Shown here: piece after piece, positions 34,031-45,834 of the stretch
Layout of the letters: each line of letters starts with the position of its first letter
Numbering within the stretch: the stretch's first letter is position 1
Source: Pollenia angustigena
Lineage: Eukaryota > Arthropoda > Insecta > Diptera > Polleniidae
Length of the DNA: 64,000 nucleotides
Reading direction: 5' to 3'
NCBI GenBank assembly: GCA_930367215.1
Contig: OV884060.1
Span: forward strand, 13,906,001-13,970,000
Position numbers and translations under genes: made by a program
The notes under the pieces: generated by a model
Databases searched by the model: none
What the model was told of the DNA's origin: nothing
Seen by the model: only the letters and a program-made list of their open reading frames with translations

Positions 34031-36210
34031 ACTATACTTTATTACTGAATTAAAAAAACTTTTAATTTTAGCCAATTTCTAGATAAATGTCAAAAAATCA
34101 GTTTAGTTCTTTAAAAACATTAATTTCCATCATTTAATTTCATGTAGAAATTTAAATATCACTTGGCCTCTTTCTCAGCAACATTTTGATATCTTAAGTA
34201 TTCATTTCTTGCTTTTTTGCAATAATCAAGTTCTATCAATTTTCACCTCTGTAATTATTTGAACATTACTAATTTGATTGATTTGATGTCTTGTGTTTTT
34301 ATTTTTTTATTTTGAGCCAAAAACCAGTCATATTAATCTTATTTAATTAAAGCTCAAAAGCACCAACAACGGCAGCAGCAGAAAAACAACAATAACAACG
34401 AAAAACAAGAGCACAAGAAAATCAATTTGAAATTTAACAAAAAAAAGTAAAAAAAAACCAACACACACAAATTTGCAACATATAATGTTGCTGCTCCTCA
34501 GAAGAACAACTTAACAGTTATATGGAAATAAATTTTAAACTAAAGAAAACAGGAAAAAAAAATATCAGCAAAAAAAAAAAAATTCAAAACTAAAACTCAT
34601 TTGTAGCAAGATGAGCTGAGAGACGCCTTGAAGATTTACGAGTACACATACTAAGTACGTACTGCAAGTGGAGCTTGAAGTGGGCAACACACACAACAAT
34701 AATATTTTGTCGTAAATGAAATGAAAGAGGGAATATGTTAGTTTGTGTTATGTTGCTGTAATGTTAAAGATGCCGTTGTTGCTGTTGTATTGTATTTGTT
34801 GTAAACAAAATTAAATGTTCATTCGCAATGGTATGGTAATGATAATGATAATTGCTAATGACCAAAAACGTAATGAAGCAAAAATGAGCGCCAATGTAGG
34901 CGCTATTAAGGACTTTTAGTTTAACTTAAAGTCTTAGGGGCTAGTAACAGCAGCCGGCAGTGAGGTAAAGAGTTGTTGCAACTAAAGTTTGTCGTCATAT
35001 GAACATTTTAGATAATTTGTACACAAACACGACATAACAATTTAAAAAAACGTATGGCAAAAAAAAACCTTATAGTTCCTCTAGCAACATCTAGAAGTAA
35101 CATGGTATATATGTTGGTATATTTATATGAATGTATTCGTATGTGACAGATAAGTATGTGTATTCATAAGATATGACGATATTATGAATATAGGTATGAC
35201 TATGATTATTATGACCAAGTAGATAAACAAGCTGCAACAAATATAAATGAAAAAGTATTTAAGTTTGGTAGAAAATTGAATGCAACTGTGGTGTCAAATT
35301 TAAGTTTAAAACGAATTTGAAAAGAGCTTTTATGTAGCAACATGCCAAGTGATTCTATTAAAAAATCTTTTAAAAACCCACATGTTGCTGCTAATAAATT
35401 AAATGTATCAAGTATATTCTATATATTTTATTAGTATAGCATCATGATAATAGTAAAAATTTTGCTTAGCAACAATTGTCTTTTTCGTTATTAATTTATT
35501 TGTTAGTACAAAAAACTGTTGCTATCGTACTCTATTCCATTAATATTAAACATCGACATGTTGCTTAAAAATTTTATTTAATATACACTTTTTAAAAATC
35601 TCTTCGATAAAGAAATCGGATTTTTGCAAAAAAAAACATCGCTTGGCAACATTTGGCTCCCTCTATATTTAGCAACATTTAGTTGCTAAAGTTAGAACCC
35701 GTTAGAACTGGAAATATTGAAGTTGTTATTTGCTTGACAAGGTTTTTTTTAATATTTATGAAACTTTTTTCAATAGCCATCATCATTTTTATAGCAACAC
35801 TTTTATATACTTGGGGAATTCACAAGGTGTGATATTAAGTCATATCGTCATAATGTCCTAAATAATATTTTAAAATTGTTTAAAAAGAAACCTTGTTGTG
35901 TTTCAAACAAAATAAAAATTTCAATTCTGTGTTCATTGATTCGTCATAACTATACAGTCGAAATATAAATTTTAAGCGGTTGCCAACCGTATTTATATAT
36001 GTTTCTTGAAATTATTTTAAGACATATGACTTTACAACTTCATGACAGCCTTGTGAATCCCCCAACTATTTAAAATTGTTGAGTCAAATTTTGACACTCT
36101 TAGAAGCATAGTTACCACCTTTTATTCATATTAATCAAAATTTGGTTTATCCTCAACAATTTATATAATCTTGGCAAAATGTTGGTATTGTTGAAACCTC
36201 AGACTTACTT
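34031..36210. other. Low-copy AT-rich DNA with GCAACA words, no gene
   Basis: CAA/CAG-rich stretch at about 34,355-34,420. Scattered AACATGTTGC half-matches (about 35,338, 35,381, 35,554). No coding frame supported. Confidence 0.45.
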
Positions 36211-36211
36211 A

Positions 36212-36551
36212 AGCCTGGTACTCTGTACAACATTTTACGCGAAATGCGGTCAAAACTTGTGCAGAATATGTATAAAATAATGTTGACAGGGTTGTACTCT
36301 GTTCATTTCGTGAAAAGTTACGAAATGTTTCTGGCAACATTATTTTACAACTACGAAATAATATAATCTGCACTTATTCCACGGGTTATTTAACGCAAAT
36401 GAAAAAAAGTATAAACTTAATATAAAATGAGAAAGAAAAATTTATATAACAAATAGTGCCAACTCGCATTGCAGGTAGCATTGATACACCTTTGCTTAAA
36501 ATAATCAATGTTGCTCAACATCTTTCACAATATTGAACGGAGTACCAGGCT
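36212..36551. mobile_element. AGCCTRGTACTCTGTTC-family MITE, inverted copy
   Basis: Begins AGCCTGGTACTCTGTAC and ends GAACGGAGTACCAGGCT; the interior is the reverse complement of copy 2 (GCACTTATTCCACG, AATGTTGCTCAACAT). TTA precedes it and CTA follows, a duplication with one change. Confidence 0.75.
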
Positions 36552-38363
36552 CTATATTTTGGATTTTTTATCAACATTGCCGAGGATAGTTTTTTTTATT
36601 AGCAACAAGTTTTATGTACAAAAATGTTGGTTGATAATCTAAATTTTTCCGGGAATTATTATGTATGTTTTTTCGACCTTTTTGTTTTAACTTCAATAAG
36701 TAAACGAATAATTAAGCTCAATTTCCGGGAACATTATTAATTTCTATTAGCAACATGTTGCTTAAAAGATTTCCATATCAATTAATAATTCTTTATGGAG
36801 TATTTGAAAGTATGTATCTTAAACATGTTTTTCCTAGCAACATTTTAGGAAGTCAAACTTTTCAGCAACATGTTGCTTATAAAAAAAATTAGTCATTGTG
36901 AACTAAAATGCGTTTAATAATATAATGAAAATATTATAATTTTTCAGCTTGTTGCTATCTTAAATTTCTCTTTAATTACGAATTCTTGACAAAGACAAAC
37001 CAAACATGCCATACAGTTTTATATAGCAACTAAAAGGAGGTGGCTGCTGCATCATCTATGTCTTTCGCTGGGGTGCAACGTAAATAAAATATACACAAAC
37101 ATATTTAGGTTACCTTTACTAGAGCTGGCTGCCAAGAAGAAGAAGAAATTAACAAAAAAAAAAAACTTAAAGCTCATTAATATAAATTGTTATTATGAGC
37201 AAAAATATCGTTCATACAATAAGGAATCATATTAATGCATGTAAACTGCAGCAAATTTTCCTCTTTAGACTATTAAGATCCTAGTTCTACGAAAATAAAC
37301 GAGTTCACATACAAAAGGCAAAAAAAAAAAAAAAACAACAGCAACAGAAGTAAACGTAGGCCAATGTTAGCAACACACAAACGCACATGTTTTTAACTTA
37401 AGTTTTGCCAAGATATTAAATGTTGCACGTTCATTTGTATGTAAAAGTAAGTAAATGTGTATCAGCAAATGCAAAGTAATAATAATTATTGATGATGTGG
37501 TTGTTGTCGTTATTGTTGCTGCATTTTGTTGATAGTATAGTTGCTGTCGTTGTCGTATGTTGCTGTTATAGCTACAACAGTTGCATATGTACATTTTTGT
37601 TCATTTGCAGTCAAATTAATGATTATGAGTTAAATTGTAAAGCATGAGGTGTGAGTTAAACATACACTTAACTCTCCAATAGTCCAAACGAGTATTTCTT
37701 AAGAAGTTCGGAGTTTAGCAAAAATTTTCAAGAGGAGCTGTTGCTTTTGGGTTGTGGCCGAAGGAGGTGGAGTATAAGGTGTTCGTTTTTTTTTTTTGTT
37801 GCATATTTCTTGTTATAGTTTAAAGATTTGTTCATTTTTGTTGTTGTTTCTTTATGGGGAATAAGACTTGCAAGAGTACTAATGTTGTGTATGTTCAAAA
37901 CTTTGTAAATGTTTAGCATTGATTGTCATTTCTGCTTGTTTGTTGCAAACGATGCGGCAATAGTTGTAAATGAGTTTTATGTTTTCTGTTAGGGTTTTGT
38001 TTTTTTTTTATGCCTAATAATGATTTACGAAAAATAATTGTATGAGTATGTATAAATTTATGATTTTTAATTAATAAGAACATTAATTTATGAGTTACAG
38101 AATAAGTTTGAAAAAGAGGAATATCGAGAAAAATATAAAATAAGAAGGGAAAAAGGGGGTCTTTGTTTTTTTACTGCTCACAAAAAGGTATCTTTTGATT
38201 AGAATAAGAAAAAAAAAGTTTTCTTGGAATTAAATAAAATAAATTTAAAAAAAAATTGTATCAGCAACATGTTGCCAAACAATGAAAAATAAATATATTA
38301 TTATTAGACAGTTAAAACTTACTTTAATTGTTTTAAATTTAAAAATATAAATAATATAATATA
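36552..38363. other. Palindrome-rich AT-rich DNA, no gene
   Basis: Exact GCAACATGTTGC at 36,750-36,761, 36,865-36,876 and 38,264-38,275. Low-complexity CAA/TTG stretches (about 37,340 and 37,500-37,580) produce spurious antisense frames. Confidence 0.5.
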
Positions 38364-38364
38364 C

Positions 38365-38583
38365 AGGGGTGTGCTGGAAATCGCAAACGCAAAACGCAAG
38401 AATTTTAAAAGTCGTTTTTTAGTAAGATTTCTGTAATAAAAGAATTTTATAACAAATATTATACAAACATTTCTCTATTAAACAGAATTTTATATAAAAA
38501 ATTATAAAAATTTGATTAAAAGTGTATTTTAAACAGCCTCCAAATTCTTGCGTTTTGCGTTTGCGATTTCCAGCACACCCCCC
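38365..38583. mobile_element. MITE with near-perfect ~40-bp TIRs
   Basis: 219 bp. AGGGGTGTGCTGGAAATCG continuing through AACGCAAAACGCAAGAATTT is mirrored at the right end (AAATTCTTGCGTTTTGCG ... CCAGCACACCCC). ATATAC flanks both sides (38,359-38,364; 38,584-38,589). The near-identical arms indicate a recent insertion. Confidence 0.85.
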
Positions 38584-38589
38584 ATATAC

Positions 38590-38801
38590 TTTTTTGCTTT
38601 TGCTTAAAATTCCACGTGAAATAAGTGCAGCTTACTTTATTTCGCAGTTGTTAAAAATGTTGCCAGAAACATTTCTGAACTTTTTCACAAAATGAACAGA
38701 GTACAACTGTATCAACATTATTTCATAGATATTCCGCACAAGTTTTTTTCATATGCGTTTTGACAGCATTTCACGTGAAATGTTGAACAGAGTACTAGGC
38801 T
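38590..38801. mobile_element. AGCCTRGTACTCTGTTC-family MITE, left-truncated copy
   Basis: Nearly identical to 33,145-33,357 (CCACGTGAAATAAGTGCAGC; CATATGCGTTTTGACAGC; ends GAACAGAGTACTAGGCT). The left half is missing, right next to the MITE at 38,365-38,583. Confidence 0.75.
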
Positions 38802-38924
38802 CTAAACAGGTTTAATCTTCTTAAAACTTTTATAACATTCTCAAATGAAAAAAGGAAAAAATATATCCCAAAAATAAATCCTATTTTTATCAATATTCTC
38901 AGCAACATGTTGCGTAATTGTATA

Positions 38925-39400
38925 CCTTTCATCACAGGTTGAAAGGCTGTATATAAGCTTGTCATTCCGTTTTTAATTTGTACAATATAAATCTTAGACC
39001 CTACAAAGCACATATATCCTGAGTCCTTATGATTAGACAGGTAATGATGTCCGTGTTTTCGTGTGTATGTTGAAATGGGTTTTCCGAAGTCCACATAAAT
39101 TATAGAGAAAAGTTTGTTATAAATTAATGTTACAAATACTCCTTTAAAATCTGCTATTTCAACTCAGCCAGATTTGTTCATAAATGGCGGAGATGTGAGC
39201 AAAAAACACAGACTGCCTCTAATTTTAACAATAAATCCCTTGTGGTTTAATTTTATATATACATATCTGGAGAACGGTAGGCGAAGTTTCCAAAATAGGA
39301 ACAACCATCTTTGTTATCCACAGACAGCATCCGACAAAATTTGGGTGGGATTTGATCAGAAGGCGTGTTACAAATTACATCAATTTTAATAACTTGTCAC
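38925..39400 (-). mobile_element. DINE-like repeat, antisense copy
   Basis: Starts TATACCTTTCATCACAGG (the sub-terminal end), then TGTCATTCCG, ATCTTAGACCCTACAAAG, GATGTCCGTGTTTTCGTG and GTTGAAATGGGTTTTCCG, the last shared with the minus-strand copy at about 353-372. The block ATAAATGGCGGAGATGTGAGC matches the others in reverse. The 71-codon frame at 39,174 is inside it and is not a gene. Confidence 0.7.
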
Positions 39401-41758
39401 TACAACATGTTTATCGTAAACTATTGTGGGTAGAAATGAGTCCATATTTTTATTTGTAGATCGGGGCTTTTGCCATCATGATGCACTGAGCAAATTTTTA
39501 ACAACTTATTTTCATATTTTAAAAATATTGTTGCACTTAATAGAAATTTTAAAAATAAAAATATTATTTATTCTAGATACGACATCTGCAACGCTTTTTT
39601 TCTTAGCAACATTTTACATATTCAAAATGTTCTTAGCAACATGTTGTTGTTATAAAAGTTGTTAGAAACAGCTTTTATTGCCAACATTTTTCTTAATGAA
39701 GTTGTTAAGCTTTTAGCAAATTTATACTGCCACAAATGTATCTTAGAAAAATATTTTAAAACAAAAAAAACATCAAAAAATTTTAACTATTTTTGTACAA
39801 AAAACTTTTGATTAGAAAAATTTTGAAGATTTTCTTTAATTTCTGTTAGACTATTTGAAAACATGTTGCTAAGAATTGTTTTCTTATTACAACTTTATGT
39901 TGCAACAAATGTATCGTAGAAATATGTTGCAAAACAAAAATAGACATTAAAAAGTTTAACTATTTTTGTATACAAAAATTTTCAAGATTTTTTTTAATAT
40001 CAGTTTTAAACTAAATTGCTTAAATTATTTCTAAACATGTTGCTAAGAATTTTTTTTCTATTTAATTTAATAAAAAACTTGATTTTTTTTTATTTTTTAT
40101 AACTTTTCTAATTTTCCATACAATCAAATTCCCACCTCTTCTGTCACACATCATTTTTCCGTTTCTTTTTTTTTCATTCTCCTTTTGTTGCAAAATTATG
40201 AATTATAGTTTTTTGAAATTAGTTTGCCATCTCAACATTTACCACACTATTTCAACAACAACAATAACTACATCAGCTAACACCAAAGCAATTTAAATAC
40301 AATCTATGACCAAAACACAGTTAAAATTCATTTAAGAAGAAGCCACCTTAATCAAGACTGGTGTAGACGAATACTTTGTTCTTTCTCTAAAGCAGTATTA
40401 ACAGCAGTCAAGGAAACATTTTTTTAGAGCAACATCGTGTGGTAGCCAGCTAAGCCAGATTGTTTATATGTAGCAAAGCAAAAGCAAAAAAAAAAACGTA
40501 AAATAAAAATCAAATGAAATTGTAGTCAATTGCCCGCTGGTGGTGAATTCAGTTTAATTTTAATTTCTTTTATGCTTAACTATCATCACCGTATACATGT
40601 TAAAATGGGTGACAGCGCGGCATGAATCGCATCATCGCATAATATAAAATTAAGCAACAGCATACAGCAGCCGTTTTAGAAACATTCACAGCAACAAAAA
40701 TTATATCAGTATTGAACTAGAACAAAACCAAATGCGGAATGTATATATTTTTTTTAATTTTATAGTTGCAGTTAAAAAGTGTGAGGAGGAAAAGAACAAC
40801 AACAACAAAACTAATGAAAAATTTAGCTGCAGCAGTTTCTTGTAAGGTGCATAGTGCTTCTGTCTATTCCTGATCAATACTTTTTGTTTTACCAGGAAAC
40901 AACTGAATGCTTTGGCAACAATGTTGCTTAATTATTTGTGGTTTTTAATAAGTATAATTTCAATCTCTTATATTCAAAGTAAAACTTCAATTCGTTTTAT
41001 TTCTAATTAAATTTTGTTGTTTTCTTATTATTTGTATTTGTTGTTGTTTAGCTCACATACAAATTCAATTAAGTTTTATCTATATTATTTTAATAGCATG
41101 AAATTTTATTTTGTCGAATATAAAAATTGTCAAACATTTGATTAGATTCTTTTTTTTCTGAAATTCATTCAACATCTCAAATGTTTAAATTATGCATAAA
41201 TTAGAAATGTTTAATAATTGTTGAAGGAAACTAGTTTTGTTTCAATTTTTGTTGTTGCTGCTGCTGTTCTTTTTTAGGCTTTAATGTCTTGTGTATTTGA
41301 AAAGTATGTTGTATTAGTGTCACATTTTAATAGTTTTTATCTTAGTTTTTGCTTAAATTGTCACATGCTGTGGTAAGCTGTAGAAAATGTTGCATTATGT
41401 AAAACATTAATGTTTGAGTTTTAATTGATTTTATATTGGTTAAGATAAGAAATAAATTTATTTAAGATAATATTTTTGTTGAATTTATTTTTTTTTTTTT
41501 TTTGTTTTTGTTTTGTTTTGGAGTAGAACTGTATTTTAGCACTCGCTGTAACATGAAACAGGTTGTTTCTCAGTTAAGATTTTGGTGAAATAAAATAAGT
41601 ATGTATTTAATGTAAGTTTAATGAAAAGTGGCTAATTAATCGATGTCGTTCAAGAGAATCGAATTTAACGCCTGTGGTTAGATTTTTTTCTTCAAACATG
41701 GTTATGATGCTCGCTTACTTTTATTAGATGTTTAAATGCAAACAATTTTAAAAGTCTA
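39401..41758. other. Palindrome-rich AT-rich DNA, no gene
   Basis: AACATGTTGCTAAGAAT words at about 39,862 and 40,032 and GCAACATGTTGTTG at about 39,636. Otherwise A/T tracts and CAA repeats. Confidence 0.45.
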
Positions 41759-42175
41759 AATGTTGCAACATGTTGCAAGTTTTTATTTTTGTAAGGATTT
41801 GCTAAAACCTTACTATTTTGGTTTGCTTTATGCTTAAATACTAAACGGTAGATTTTTACTAATGTTGCAACATGTTGCAAGTTTTGTTTTCTTTAAAAAA
41901 TTGCTGAAACCTGTGTATGTTGGTGTGTTTGTTATGCAACATTACTAAAAAAAATTTTACCTAATGTTGCAACATGTTGCAAGTTATTATTTAATTTAAA
42001 ACTTGCTTTAACTTGTGTATTTTGGTTTGTTTTGTGCTAAAATACTAAAAGTAGATTTTACTTAATGTTGCAACATGCTGAAAATCAATTTTTCCTTTAA
42101 AAATATTTGAAATTTCGTTATAATCTTCATTTTTAGTGCATTTAATTAAATTCATTTAATGTTGCAACTAAGTTT
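41759..42175 (+). repeat. ~102-bp tandem repeat built on ATGTTGCAACATGTTGCAAG
   Basis: AATGTTGCAAC starts at 41,759, 41,861, 41,963, 42,064 and 42,159, giving intervals of 102, 102, 101 and 95 bp. The first three units have the exact palindrome GCAACATGTTGC followed by AAGTT; the fourth has GCAACATGCTG. Spacer sequences (TATTTTGGTTTG, GTAGATTTTACT) also repeat but are more diverged than the palindrome. Confidence 0.85.
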
Positions 42176-45100
42176 CTCATATAAAATTATTGAAAATATC
42201 ATTATTAACTTCATTTTAATATTCTGCAACAAAAAGTACATCAACCATATTATTGCAACATGTTGCAATTTACTTTTAACATAAGGTTTTTTTAAGTGTT
42301 TATTTACCAAGTTAGTTTTTGTGGAAAAACTACTATTTAAGCCTGAGGCAAGTTGTAAAATATATAAATTTCCATATAAAAACGCAAAGGCCAGCAATAT
42401 TTGATGTGGTTGCAATAAGAATTTTGTGACTTACAACAAGCAACAAACGTACGCACATATCTAAATAAAATATTTAAGTTGATATGCTGTATTTTTTGTT
42501 ATGTTTTTAAATTGTATCTCTTACTAATGAAAACTAAATTTTTAGAAAACATTTATCACAAGTTCTTATTAAACGCTGTCAACATTGTTTAGATAAAATT
42601 ACAATATTTCAACTTGCAATAAATTATTGCTGTCATAAATTTAACTTAATGAACTTATCAGTCAATAAATTAAATTTTAACATATAAAAAGTGCCAAAAT
42701 AAGCTTGATTTTTCTTTTAGTTAACGAAAAATGATTTAACGGCAACAAACTATAAGTTTCTTTGAAAATGTTAGAGTATTAAGGAGTAATTGAACATTAA
42801 AGGAATTGTAACCAATAAAATAAGCTGTTAAGAAATATTCGTGTTGGGATCTTAAAAGCCTAAAAATAAAATTAAAATATTTTAGCAACAAATAACTTTT
42901 TTTTCAATTAATAGATTTATTTTTTTATTACGAATTTATTTTATATGAATAAATTCCTCATTTAACTTTTTAATATTCAGCAATTTAAAAATAAGACACC
43001 GTCATTTTTTCATACTACAAAACTATGCAAAAATAAACACTTGCAACATGTTGCAAGAATTTTCTTTATTTAATAATAACTTTGTATATCTAGAAAAAAT
43101 AAATATACATGCTGCATATGTCAACATAAGCAACTTGCAACATGCTGCAATAGTACAAATTATGCATTTAATAGTACATATATGCCTGTTCACAGATAAA
43201 CTGCTATAAACAAAAATTAAAAAAAAATCTTTGTCAACATGTTGCAAGTTAACATATTTCATTAATTTTTAGAATTATTTTATATTAATTCCAATATTAA
43301 CAAAGAATTTTATTAAACAATAAGTAAATAACGACATTTTACTTTATATACTGCAATAAAATTATATGCAACATGTCGCAATATGAAATGTTTATATGTA
43401 TCTAAAAAAATATATATGCATAATTATTAGCATATTGTTAGAGGCAAGCTTGAACACATTAAAAAAAATGGTTTTTAACATCTCAAGTTATTAAACGTTT
43501 TAAGTTATATTTTTGTTTTAGTAACATGTTGCAAGGCTATTTGTTTTTATGATTTTTAATAATTTTTTATAGCTTTACATAATCAGTTGTAAACAGGCTG
43601 AAAGTTCTAAAGTTTTTTGAAAAATATTTTTGTTTAACAATTTTTAGATTTTTTTTGAACAAAACTATGTGGATGAAACATGTTGCTTGTTTAAAATTGC
43701 TAAATTAAGTGATTCTTTAAACTTTAAATAAATTTTTATGAATTTTCTTACCATTGTAAATAATAACTAATTATAGTAGAATTTTATGTGCAACATGTTG
43801 TAAGTTATAGTTTCTTTTTTTTGCAAAACTTAAATTCTCTAATTCTAGTTAATTAATCAATTGACCAAAACTGTTCAATAAATTTGAAAAATGCTTTAAA
43901 ATATAAATGATTTTTTCCTTTTGTTCTAGAGTTAAAAAAACTTCTTTTAGGTTTAAGATTTCATTAATTTTCACTTAAGCCATCTTGAAATATATAATTA
44001 AACTTCTTAACTGTTTGTTTTCAATTTTAATTACATCTTAAAACTCAATTCCATAAATTTAACAAATACATTGAAATTTAAGTAATTCTCTTCTTTACTC
44101 TGCTCCTTTTCTCTGTATGTTTTTCAATTTTACATAAAAAAATACACTTTGGGTGGGCCTTTAAGAAAATATCAAAGATAATTTCAAGTATATCGCCAAA
44201 ACCTTCCAAGGAAAATGTTAACAAGGGCTCAAAACAGCAAAAACTTAAAGTACATTTATATGTCCATCCATACAGAAAGAAAAACACACATATAGAGTAA
44301 GCACCGCATAAAGCAAACAAACAAACAACATAACACAAGCTAACAAACATATGCATGTATCAATAGTGACAGACAAAACACCATACCACAACACCTTTTT
44401 GAAAAAGCCACCTCAAAGCTACTCAATGCCATTTGTTTGTTGCCTGCTAAGATGCAAATTGTTAATGGTAGCAGTGTTTCGGTCGTGGTGGTGGTGGTGG
44501 TTGTAGTTGTTGGTGGCAATGGCGAGGTCTTTTACAGAAATACCTAATACAAAATCCACAAGTACATAATATAACGAAGTGAAAATTATATGCAAAGTAT
44601 CATCCCAAAAACAAAAGCACAAAATAAAAATTGAAACCATTTACGGTTGATTTTCCATGCATACTTGAACTCATATAGAACTTTTACGTGGCAAATAAAT
44701 GTAACAACAACAAAAACACATGATACGTTTATTAAGTTTAGCTGAAAACTCGTTGCCACTTATAGAACAACAACAGTATCATCATCATCATCGTCCTCCT
44801 CATCAGTATGAGCAGCATCGCCATCCTCATCATATTGCAAGATTTTCAACATCATCAACGTCCAAATGCGTTTTTGGTTTTAATATTAAATAAAATACAC
44901 ACACACACACACATACAAACCAATAAACTCTTTCATTTATTTATTCACTTACACTCTAACAAAAAGCAAATAAGTGCCAAAGTCCCGTGTCTGTTTATAC
45001 TTAGTCTTACAACCTCATTTGCCTTAGTGTCGTCGTTTCTGTTGTTGCTGTTGCTAGTTTGTTTGTAGGTTAGTTTTTTGTAGCCCCGCTTTGAATTCCA

Positions 45101-45834
45101 CCTAATCTTATTCGTTGAATTCATTCGTAATCTCATTAAATTTACATATTAATCAAGGGATTTTAATTACACTTACACTACACATTCTATATGGCAACAG
45201 CAACAACATCAATAGCAACATTTAGTATATGAAAAAAACAACAACAAAAATATCACCATCAACGTCTTTAATAAGATACAAGTAAAGCCAAGCAACACGG
45301 CAATGACACCAAGAAACATACGTTATTTATTTTATTTTATAAAACAAACATCCAACACTCGGTATACGGATTTTACATTAAGTGGTCTAGGAAAAAAATC
45401 AGTTTTTCGACAAAAGCTACTTTTGAAGTTTTAGATATATAAGTAAGCTAATAGGGCCTAAATTTTTCCATTGTAAATTAAAAACACATTTAATTACATT
45501 TTTCCCAACGTTTCGTCAATTTTTTGTTGACTTCTTCAGGGGAACATTTTCTTTTAAAGTGTGTATATATTACATTAGATAAAATATGAGTAAACGAAAT
45601 AATTTAATTATTAAATTTGTTATTGACATTATTTTAATTTTAATTTAAACTTGGTCGTTTATAAATTATCCTACTTTTTTCTACGAAAACTTCTTTAAAT
45701 AATAAAACTTTTTTTTTTAAAAAATACCCTTTTTATAACAAGTACTTTTTTGCAAAAAAAAAAAACATTATTTGCATAAACTCCTGTTTTGCAAAAAGTT
45801 TTTTTTTCAAAATTTACATAAAAATTAATTAAAA
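42176..45834. other. AT-rich DNA, no gene, palindromes fade out
   Basis: Exact palindromes at 42,255-42,266 and 43,043-43,054, then diverged forms (about 43,135, 43,233, 43,369, 43,504, 43,676, 43,790) and none after. Low-complexity GGT tract at about 44,484-44,502 and CA tract at about 44,896-44,911. At about 45,505-45,540 the word TTTTTCCCAACGTTTCGTCA followed by TTGACTTCTTCAGGG resembles a phrase seen in many insect repeats. Confidence 0.45.

Noticed and set aside
45505..45545. Phrase CCAACGTTTCGTCA with a CTTCTTCAGGG word as a known retroelement 3' region
   Set aside because: It feels familiar from insect repeats, but I could not tie it to a defined element or find coding sequence next to it.
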